From Alphaproteobacteria bacterium (GTDB taxonomy: Bacteria; Pseudomonadota; Alphaproteobacteria; GCA-2731375): a DNA stretch of 64,000 nucleotides. Positions 9,443 through 16,457 of the stretch are shown here, one piece after another. The stretch spans positions 40,585-104,584 of the forward strand of contig JAJFGG010000086.1 of assembly GCA_021776235.1 (NCBI GenBank), given 5' to 3'. Made by a program: the position numbers and the translations under genes. The notes below the pieces were generated by a model, which saw nothing but the letters and a program-made list of their open reading frames with translations, did no database searches and was not told the DNA's origin. Positions within the stretch are counted from its first letter, which is position 1. Each line of letters starts with the position of its first letter.

Positions 9443-10999
9443 TCAGCGCCGCAGGCGGGCCTCTAAGGCGTGGCGCTGGATTTTGCCGCTGGTGCTGCGG
9501 GGAAAATCCTCCAGATCGATGAAATGGACTTCCTTGGGCAGCTTGTAGCTGGCCAGCCGGCCTTTGCAGGCCGCGAGCAGATCCTCGGCCGTCAGATCCC
9601 CGTCAGGCTGAGTGGATTGCCGGCGCGCGGCGAAGAGGACAGGCACCTCGCCCCAGCGGTCATCGGGTTTGCGTACGACCGCGGCCTCGGCCACCCGGGG
9701 ATCGGCCAGAATGTATTGTTCGATCTCCGCCGGATAAATATTCTCGCCGCCGGATTTGATCATGTATTTGACCCGGTCAACAAAATCCAGGGTCCCGTCG
9801 GAATTGCGGCGAAATACATCTCCCATATGGAACCAGCCACCGCGAAAACTTTCCGCGTTGGCTTCGTCATCATTCCAATAGCCGCTGAACAGCGACGGGC
9901 CGCGAATGGCCAATTCCCCCGGTTCGCCCTGGGCGACGTCGTTGTCATTGGCGTCGACCAGACGGATTTCACAGAAATCATTCTGTCGTTTGGGCAATGA
10001 CGTTGGCGCCGTGCCGATCGCGATATAGTTTGCCGTGGCGGGGGGCATGCCGGTTTCGGTCGAGCCAAAAGTATTCAGATATGGCGCATTGAGTAGCCGG
10101 GTCACCTCGGCCAATTGTTGGCGCGGCACCAGGTCGGCCATGGCGCCGATCATGCCGATGCCCTTGGGCCGTACCTTTCCCGCGCGCAGTACCTCTATGA
10201 ATTCCATGATCATGCCGGGGATCAACGGCAGATAATGGATCTTCTCTGTCTTGATGGCTTCGACCAGCGCGTCGGGTTGGTAGCCGTCAACGACGATGAC
10301 CTTGCCGCCCCTGAGCAGCGTTGCCAGGGCGAAATCGTTGGCCCCCATATGAAACAGCGGGGTCCAGGCCACGAAAGTATCCTTGCCCGGGGCGCCCGTT
10401 TCGGCGCCATAAATCATGCTGCGGGCGAGCATGGCGCGATGGCTGATCAGGGCGCCTTTCGGCAGGCCGGTGGTGCCGGAGGTGAAGATAATGACCAGAC
10501 CGTCCTCGCCCCCCGCATGGCTTGTCTCCATTAATGGTGGCTCGGATGCGGGGGCGCCGGCCAGCGCTGCCTCGTAGTCTTGGCCGAAAACCAGTTGGTC
10601 CGGACCGGTCCGCCCGGCCCCGTTCAGGTGCGCGACATATTCGTCCTGGGTGAAGATGAACTTGGGCCCGGTCAATGCGATACAGTGGCCTAGTTCCACC
10701 GGTGAGAGGCGCCAGTTCAAACTGACCGTAATGGCGCCAATGCCGGCGGCGGCCAGTTCCACTTCGATAAAGCAAAGACAGTTACGCGCCAGCAGCCCAA
10801 CACGATCGCCACGGCGGACGCCCCGAGCCAGCATGACGTGGGCTAGGCGGTTAACCCGTTTGTTCAACTGGCTATAGGTCAGCGTTTCATCACCGCCGGT
10901 CAGGGCGATGTCGTTGGGCCAGCGGCGGGCCTGGGCGGCGAACATCCGTCCTACATTGCCGCCGCCCGCCAGGCTGACCGGATCAGAAGATGACATCAC
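9443..10999 (-). CDS. Class I acyl-CoA synthetase (fatty-acid/aryl-CoA ligase)
   Basis: A 518-residue AMP-forming ligase that activates a carboxylic acid to an acyl-CoA through an acyl-adenylate. Seen: the P-loop-like motif FTSGTTGLPKG (172-182), the YNTFGSTETGMP region, GELAIRGPSLFSGYWND, and the hinge/C-terminal DRVKYMIKSGGENIYPAEIE ending in SGKIQR with the catalytic Lys. The substrate cannot be told from the sequence. It is the last gene of a minus-strand run from 15129 down to 9443 with small gaps, which suggests it supplies the acyl-CoA used by the neighbours. Confidence 0.9.
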   Translation of the reverse strand: MMSSSDPVSLAGGGNVGRMFAAQARRWPNDIALTGGDETLTYSQLNKRVNRLAHVMLARGVRRGDRVGLLARNCLCFIEVELAAAGIGAITVSLNWRLSPVELGHCIALTGPKFIFTQDEYVAHLNGAGRTGPDQLVFGQDYEAALAGAPASEPPLMETSHAGGEDGLVIIFTSGTTGLPKGALISHRAMLARSMIYGAETGAPGKDTFVAWTPLFHMGANDFALATLLRGGKVIVVDGYQPDALVEAIKTEKIHYLPLIPGMIMEFIEVLRAGKVRPKGIGMIGAMADLVPRQQLAEVTRLLNAPYLNTFGSTETGMPPATANYIAIGTAPTSLPKRQNDFCEIRLVDANDNDVAQGEPGELAIRGPSLFSGYWNDDEANAESFRGGWFHMGDVFRRNSDGTLDFVDRVKYMIKSGGENIYPAEIEQYILADPRVAEAAVVRKPDDRWGEVPVLFAARRQSTQPDGDLTAEDLLAACKGRLASYKLPKEVHFIDLEDFPRSTSGKIQRHALEARLRR

Positions 11000-11011
11000 G
11001 ACGCCTCGTCA

Positions 11012-11851
11012 TCAGGTGGCCTCAACCAGCGCCAGTACGCGCGCCGGGCTGCCCGATCCCTGTCTGATTTTCAAAGGCGGGGTGATCAGTACCGCGCCTT
11101 GCGGCGGCAGGGCGTCCAGATTTGTCAACGCCGGCAGGCCAAAGCGATTGTTGCCATGCATATGGTAATGACAGGGAAAGGGGACGTTGAAGTGCTGGGC
11201 CTGGCCGGCATCCGTTCCAACCGCCTCGCAACCAAAACCAATAACGTCCCGTTCTTCGATCAGCCAGGGGATCAGATCCTCGTGCGGTCCCGGTGTATGG
11301 GCGCCATCATCGGTCATGTTCATATAAGCCACCGGGTTTTGTTTCAGGGACCAATCCGTCCGCATCAAAAGCCAGGAACGAGGCGGGATGAGGCCATGCA
11401 CGGCCTCCCAATCTTCGACCGCGTCCCGGGTTAACAGAAAGTCCGGATCGGCCGCCGCCTGGGCCGAGCAATCCACCACGCAGGCATGGGCGATGAATTT
11501 TTCCACCGGGATGGTATCGGTGGCATTTTCCGGCAGATCCTTACCCGACACCCAATGAATTGGGGCGTCAAAATGGGTGCCGGTATGTTCGCCGCACGAC
11601 AGGTTATTCCAGTAACAGAACGGCCCCCGGTGATCGTAGCGGGATATTTCCTCCATGCGGAACGGCCATGACTGGCCGAATTCCGGTGGCATCACGATGG
11701 TGGGCACGTCCGGTTGCAGGGTCATGGTCAAATCCACGACCCGGATACCGCCGCCCAGGATGCCGCCCAGCAATTGACCCAACATGCCGCCCGCCGCATT
11801 GCCGCCTGCCGTATTGCTGATTGCCGCTTTGGCGTCTTGCCCGTCAGCCAT
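11012..11851 (-). CDS. Cyclase/kynurenine-formamidase-like metal hydrolase
   Basis: A 279-residue protein of the putative cyclase family (PF04199), which includes kynurenine formamidase and isatin hydrolase. The metal-binding signature HTGTHFDAPIH is at residues 89-99, with GKDLPENATDTIPVEKFIAHACVVD after it. These enzymes hydrolyse amide, lactone or ring C-N bonds with Mn or Zn. The ATG at 11851 is preferred to a GTG at 11869 because GGAAGG precedes it by about 10 bases. Residues 10-37 are a Gly/Ala/Leu-rich stretch not typical of the family. The gene is 12 bases from the synthetase start. Confidence 0.82.
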   Translation of the reverse strand: MADGQDAKAAISNTAGGNAAGGMLGQLLGGILGGGIRVVDLTMTLQPDVPTIVMPPEFGQSWPFRMEEISRYDHRGPFCYWNNLSCGEHTGTHFDAPIHWVSGKDLPENATDTIPVEKFIAHACVVDCSAQAAADPDFLLTRDAVEDWEAVHGLIPPRSWLLMRTDWSLKQNPVAYMNMTDDGAHTPGPHEDLIPWLIEERDVIGFGCEAVGTDAGQAQHFNVPFPCHYHMHGNNRFGLPALTNLDALPPQGAVLITPPLKIRQGSGSPARVLALVEAT

Positions 11852-11886
11852 TTGACCGCATCCTTCCACTCGTCCCTGTTGCCGCC

Positions 11887-13128
11887 CTATAGCGTGATTT
11901 CACGTTCGATTTCCTTGGGATTTTCCACCAATCTTTGCATGATCTCTTCCGCCACCGCGCCAATGGGAACGTCTTCCCGGCCCTTTTGCAGGGCCTCGAT
12001 GATCCGTCCCGCCACCATGTCCGAAGGCAGCTTTGGCGGCGGCACCATCTGGTGCCACTCATCGTCCAGCGGTCCCATGAAGGCATTGACCACCCGGATG
12101 CCGCCCGGCGATAACTCCGCGCGCAGGCATTGCGCCAGGGACCAGGCCGCGGCCTGGCTGGCCGAATAGGTTCCGAATGCGGGATTATTGACCTGGGCAT
12201 AGGCGGACAACACATTGACCCAGGCGCAGGCGCCGTGCGCCCCGTCGGCGCCCCGTGCCCGCATTGTCGGTCCAAAGTAGCCCGCCAGACGTAACAGGCC
12301 GAAATAATGGATGTCCATTTCCTCGCGCGAGAGGTTCATGTCCAGGCGATCGACGGCGCCGCCAGGGCGCGGATGATAGCTGTTATTGACCATGATCTCG
12401 ACCTTGCCGCCCAGGACCGCGGCCAGCTCTTGCACGGAATCCGTATCCGTCACGTCCAGGGGAAATAGGGTAACGCCATCCACGGCCTTGGCCGCGTCCA
12501 GAGCGGCACTTGCTTTCCAGGGCTCGGCATAGCCGACAAAGATCTCGCGCGCCCCGGCGGCCTTGAAACCTTGCGCCAGGGCCAGCCCCAGTTCGGTCTT
12601 GCCGTTGACGATCAGCACCCTGCGGTCTTTCGGGTCCATTGTCAGTTCGCGCAATTGCAAATCATCCTCCGAATTTGGTCCCGGCGTCTCCGGCCGGGCG
12701 TTCATTACCGCATGGCCGCTGCGATCAAGGTTGAGGGACAGGCGGACCCGCATGCCCTGCTGGCAGTCTTCCGCCAGATGAACCACCACCGAGGGGCCGG
12801 CATCCATCCGCACCACGCCCAGGCGCCAGGGTAGACGATCGCGGAAAAACAGGTCGTTGGCGTGGTGCAGCCTGGTCTCGGCCAGCAGGGTGCCGCCAGG
12901 ATCCAGGTCACGCCAGGGCAGATCGTCGCCCAGACAGTTTCCGCACACCTGCCGGGGCGGATACTGCGTCTGGCCGCAGGCAGTGCATATCTGCAGGGCA
13001 AAGCGGCCCACCGCGGCCATGGCGGTCAGACCCTGGGCCTCGCGGGACCGGTTGCCGGGGGGCAGGGTAGGTTGCCGTGTGCGCCGGACCGGATCTTTCT
13101 TTTTCGGTGGCGGTAAAGCTGTGGTCAT
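11887..13128 (-). CDS. DUF35 (zinc ribbon/OB-fold) protein fused to a short-chain dehydrogenase domain
   Basis: A 413-residue two-domain protein. Residues about 40-150 are a DUF35 acyl-CoA-associated module: a zinc ribbon CTACG...CGNC (Cys 48, 51, 62, 65) followed by an OB-fold part (LLAETRLHHANDLFFRDRLPWRLGVVRMD). Residues about 160-405 are SDR-like (ALGLAL region, MVNNSYHPRPGG, NVLSAYAQ). In the SDR active site YxxxK reads YSASQ, so the Lys is Gln, and the usual TGxxxGxG reads NGKTELG. The start codon overlaps the stop of the thiolase gene (ATGA), so they are translationally coupled. DUF35 proteins normally partner thiolase-fold proteins, which fits the neighbour. Confidence 0.82.
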   Translation of the reverse strand: MTTALPPPKKKDPVRRTRQPTLPPGNRSREAQGLTAMAAVGRFALQICTACGQTQYPPRQVCGNCLGDDLPWRDLDPGGTLLAETRLHHANDLFFRDRLPWRLGVVRMDAGPSVVVHLAEDCQQGMRVRLSLNLDRSGHAVMNARPETPGPNSEDDLQLRELTMDPKDRRVLIVNGKTELGLALAQGFKAAGAREIFVGYAEPWKASAALDAAKAVDGVTLFPLDVTDTDSVQELAAVLGGKVEIMVNNSYHPRPGGAVDRLDMNLSREEMDIHYFGLLRLAGYFGPTMRARGADGAHGACAWVNVLSAYAQVNNPAFGTYSASQAAAWSLAQCLRAELSPGGIRVVNAFMGPLDDEWHQMVPPPKLPSDMVAGRIIEALQKGREDVPIGAVAEEIMQRLVENPKEIEREITL

Positions 13129-14321
13129 TTTTCCACCCGGCCCAAAATAGCCGCCGAACTGCAGAGCCCGCGGTCGTAATTGATCATGCCAAAGCACGAG
13201 ACCAGGCCATGGCGTGGGTCTGTCACCGCCGCGCCAAGGCAGCTATCGGTCAATTGACGGATCGCCTCGACCAGGCCCAAAGAGCCGCCCGCCGCCCCTG
13301 CCTGGCCCACGGATAATTGCCCGCCAGAAGTGTTGAAGGGAAAATCGCCGGTTGTGGTCAGGTCGTGTTGGCGGACGAAATCGGGCGCCTCGCCCTTGCC
13401 GCAAAATCCCAGATCCTCGATCTGCATGAAGCAGATGACCGGATAGTCGTCATAGGCCTCGACAAAATCTATCTCATCGGGGCCGATACCGGCCAGATCA
13501 TAAAACCCGTCAACGTCCATGGCCCAGCCGCCCCGGATCTGGATGGGGTCGTCGGGGTAGGCATTGTGCCGCTCGATGGTGGAGAGGATGGAGACAAATG
13601 GCAAATCCAACGACCGCGCCCGATCCTGGGTCATTACCAGGAAGGCCTCGGCGCCGGCACAGGGCATGACGCAATCAAACAGGCACAAGGGATCGGCGAT
13701 GGGCCGGGCGTCCAGGTAATCGTCCAGGCGCAGGGGCCGCTTCATCAAGGCATGGGGGTAATGCAATGCGTTATCGCGCTGGGCGATGCACAGTTTGGCG
13801 AAGTCTTCCCGGCGGGCGCCGTATTGGCGCATGTAATGATCAGTCAGAAAGGCAAAGGAGGCGTTCGGGCCGCCGGAGCCATAGGGATAGACCGCGTCGT
13901 TGGCGAATTGCGAGAAGGACGCGATGGTCTTGCGAAAGCTGTCGACGTGATTGGTATCGCCGGCAATACAGGCCACCACCTCGGCATCGCCGCTCTGGAC
14001 CGCCCGTGCCGCCCGCCGCAGGGCCACCGCGCCCGAGGCGCCGCCCATGGGAATATGGTCCAGCCAGCGCGGAGAAACGCCCAGATGCTGGGTCAACCCT
14101 ACGGCCGTATCGGGCGCAAGGGTGAAGGAAGAGATGCAAAAGCCATCCACCTCGTCCTTGGTAATGCCGGCCTGTTGCAGCAGAGCGGCCAGGGCCCGGC
14201 CACAGAACCAATGGGCGCTGCGCAGGGAATAGCGGCTATAGGGGATGGTAACGGGCACACAGACAGCCACGCCTTCGTAACCCATACGCCCCAGGCGGGT
14301 TGCTTCCTGCCGGCCTGTCAT
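13125..14321 (-). CDS. Thiolase-fold protein (SCP-x/Ltp2-like), no nucleophilic cysteine
   Basis: A 398-residue thiolase-superfamily protein of the lipid-transfer (SCP-x/Ltp2) type. Seen: DEVDGFCISSF, WLDHIPMGGASGAVALRRA (about 87-105, where condensing or degradative thiolases carry the nucleophilic Cys), VEAYDDYP, and the C-terminal NTSGGQLSVGQAGAAGGS. Ltp2-like members paired with DUF35 proteins act as retro-aldolases on acyl-CoA in steroid side-chain breakdown, so an aldol cleavage role is a reasonable inference, not shown. It overlaps the DUF35-SDR gene by four bases. Confidence 0.85.
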   Translation of the reverse strand: MTGRQEATRLGRMGYEGVAVCVPVTIPYSRYSLRSAHWFCGRALAALLQQAGITKDEVDGFCISSFTLAPDTAVGLTQHLGVSPRWLDHIPMGGASGAVALRRAARAVQSGDAEVVACIAGDTNHVDSFRKTIASFSQFANDAVYPYGSGGPNASFAFLTDHYMRQYGARREDFAKLCIAQRDNALHYPHALMKRPLRLDDYLDARPIADPLCLFDCVMPCAGAEAFLVMTQDRARSLDLPFVSILSTIERHNAYPDDPIQIRGGWAMDVDGFYDLAGIGPDEIDFVEAYDDYPVICFMQIEDLGFCGKGEAPDFVRQHDLTTTGDFPFNTSGGQLSVGQAGAAGGSLGLVEAIRQLTDSCLGAAVTDPRHGLVSCFGMINYDRGLCSSAAILGRVEK

Positions 14322-14346
14322 ATTGACGGCAACTCCATCACCCGGC

Positions 14347-15129
14347 TCAAAGCCCCTTCGGATGGGTCATGAATTCCTCGATCACTTCCGGCGGCGGCCG
14401 TGCATAGTCGGATGTGCGGCTGACGTGCAGGCCGGTCAACCGCCTTAGTTTCACCGCCATTTCCGCCATCTTCACCACGATCGGAATACCATTTATGATC
14501 GGGGCGCCATCGACGTTATGATTATGCTCCCGGGCAAACAGCAACATCGGTATGCCACCCCCTGGTATCAGCACATCGACGCCTTGGGCGACCAGGGGCC
14601 TAGCCTGTTCCGCGAACAGGCGCTTCACCTCCTGGAAATTCTCGTCTGAACTGAAGCCATCCAGAATTTGTCCGGGCTCGAAGGTCATGGCGTGTACCCC
14701 GGTGACCCTTTCGCGCAGGCCATATTTGCCTATTTGATGGTGAAACCAGGGGATGAAGCGCGGATTTATGGTGACGATGCCGCTCTGCTGGCCCAACTGG
14801 CAGCTATACAGCATTGAGGCTTCGCCCAAGGCGAGGACGGGAATGTCGACCGCCGAGCGCGCTTCGTACAGCCCGGCATCCTGAAAATGACCGACGATAA
14901 AAGCGTCATAGCCCTCACGCTCGGCGGTGATGGCATGGGCAATCATCTCGCGGGCGCAACGAAACTCCACCAGAGGATGGGCGTAGGAATCGAATGGCGT
15001 AATGCCGATGACTTCGACATGGGTGTCGGCATCGACGACAGCAGCCAGATGCTGGCGCAGATGATCCCAATAGGTCGCGCCATTCTCGTAATCGACGTAG
15101 CTTTGATAGCAAATCCGGATCGGTGCCAT
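14347..15129 (-). CDS. Asp/Glu/hydantoin racemase-fold protein lacking both catalytic cysteines
   Basis: A 260-residue protein of the Asp/Glu/hydantoin racemase family by overall layout (IRICYQSYVDYENG start, EGYDAFIVGHFQDAGLYEAR, DIPVLALGEAS, VDVLIPGGGIPMLL). In active members the two half-sites carry Cys (GCFxDPGL and LGC). Here the first is His 81 and the second is a Gly-Gly-Gly at 190-192. A two-Cys racemase or isomerase mechanism therefore cannot operate as usual. It begins the minus-strand cluster and is divergent from the lyase at 15332. Its function is unknown. Confidence 0.75.
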   Translation of the reverse strand: MAPIRICYQSYVDYENGATYWDHLRQHLAAVVDADTHVEVIGITPFDSYAHPLVEFRCAREMIAHAITAEREGYDAFIVGHFQDAGLYEARSAVDIPVLALGEASMLYSCQLGQQSGIVTINPRFIPWFHHQIGKYGLRERVTGVHAMTFEPGQILDGFSSDENFQEVKRLFAEQARPLVAQGVDVLIPGGGIPMLLFAREHNHNVDGAPIINGIPIVVKMAEMAVKLRRLTGLHVSRTSDYARPPPEVIEEFMTHPKGL

Positions 15130-15331
15130 TGCTTCCTCCCCCTATGGCAATCTTCAGGTTGCCGGCAGTGATCTACTCAACGTTAGCACAAACCCCCCGT
15201 CAGTCGATGGCGGCCGGCCTGTAAAACATCAGCTGGCATTTCTTGTCTGTCACTGCATTCGGGACGACAAGCTGCGCCCATGCTACAAACGCCAGGATGG
15301 CAGTCCGGCAAAACGGAGGGTTTTCAAAAGC

Positions 15332-16210
15332 ATGAAACCGACCACGCAATTACGGCAGCTCCTCGCCGCCGACCAACCGCTTCTCGTTCCCGGCGCCTAT
15401 GACGGCGCCTCTGCCCGTGTCGTGCACGCCCTGGGCCATGCCGCCGTCTATCTGACCGGTTTCGGCATGGAGGCATCGATTCTCGGCATGCCTGATATCG
15501 GCCTTGCCTCCCAGGCCGAAATCGTCGGCCACGCGGGCCATATTGCCGCCGCCGTACCGATCCCCGTGTTGTCGGACGCGGACACTGGTTATGGCGGCCT
15601 GACCAACGTCCACCGCACCGTCCGCGAGTTCGAGCGCGCGGGCATAGCGGGTATTCATATAGAGGATCAGGCCCTGCCAAAGCGTTGCGGCGGCATGGCC
15701 GGGCGCAAGGTCGTTGCCACGGCCGAAATGGTGGCCCGCCTGCGGGCCGCGCAGGGCGCACGGCGCGATTCGGATTTCGTGATCATCGCCCGCACGGATG
15801 CCAAGTCCGAGCACGGCTTGGACGCGGTGATTGAGCGTTTGAATGCCTATTTTGCCGCCGGCGCCGATCTGGCGATGATCGCCGAACCATTCGAGATCGC
15901 CGAACTGCGCCGCCTTTGCCGCGAAATCAACGGGCCTCTGGCCATGGTTGGCGGTTGCGCCGAATGGCCCGAAAGCATGCTGTCGCGTGATGAATTCGCG
16001 GAACTGGGAGTCAAACTGGTGCTTTATGCGGTTACCGGTCTTGGCGCGGCGCTGAAGGCCCAGATGATGGTTTATGGCGATCTGCTAACCAATGGGCGCC
16101 TGGGCCCGGCCAGTGAAGGCGCGTTGATGCCGTTGGAACGCCTGAGCGACCTGATGGGTTTGCCTGAATGGAACGAGATTGAGGCCTCAGCCTTGGGGAA
16201 GGCGGGCTAA
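15332..16210 (+). CDS. Isocitrate lyase/PEP mutase family enzyme
   Basis: A 292-residue TIM-barrel enzyme of the PEP mutase/methylisocitrate lyase superfamily, which makes or breaks C-C or C-P bonds on 2-oxo acids with Mg. Seen: LLVPGAYDGASARV, the Mg site DADTGYG (82-88), GIHIEDQ (108-113) and the gating loop KRCGGMAGRKVV (117-128). Lyases have KRCGH; here His is replaced by Gly-Met, so the reaction may be oxaloacetate decarboxylase-like or another member's. GGAGGG lies 10 bases before the ATG. It is divergent from the 15129 cluster. Confidence 0.87.
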   Translation: MKPTTQLRQLLAADQPLLVPGAYDGASARVVHALGHAAVYLTGFGMEASILGMPDIGLASQAEIVGHAGHIAAAVPIPVLSDADTGYGGLTNVHRTVREFERAGIAGIHIEDQALPKRCGGMAGRKVVATAEMVARLRAAQGARRDSDFVIIARTDAKSEHGLDAVIERLNAYFAAGADLAMIAEPFEIAELRRLCREINGPLAMVGGCAEWPESMLSRDEFAELGVKLVLYAVTGLGAALKAQMMVYGDLLTNGRLGPASEGALMPLERLSDLMGLPEWNEIEASALGKAG

Positions 16211-16457
16211 TTCGAAGGTTCATCGGCCCGAGAGCCGGTTTTCCTGCCGGCTTGAGGGTGAAGCCATGTTGGCGCCGGTATAGTTTTGAGGCAAGGCGAC
16301 CATAGCTTCGCCGTCAATGTTGAGTCTTCTTCTTCAACGGGTTAAGACTTCTGTCTGGCCCGTGGCTTCTTGCCGCCGCGCGCCGAAATGGGTACTCTGA
16401 TTTCGTGTTTGCGTGCAAGGTTAACGAGGGTGTTACAAAAGCCGGGGTGTTCTCAAC
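16211..16457. other. Intergenic region before the cytochrome gene
   Basis: 247 bases. A short hairpin AGCCGG (16233-16238)/CCGGCT (16247-16252) follows the lyase gene and may be its terminator. A 6-bp inverted repeat AGTCTT (16323-16328)/AAGACT (16344-16349) lies about 110 bases upstream of the cytochrome start and could be an operator. No ORF. Confidence 0.4.
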
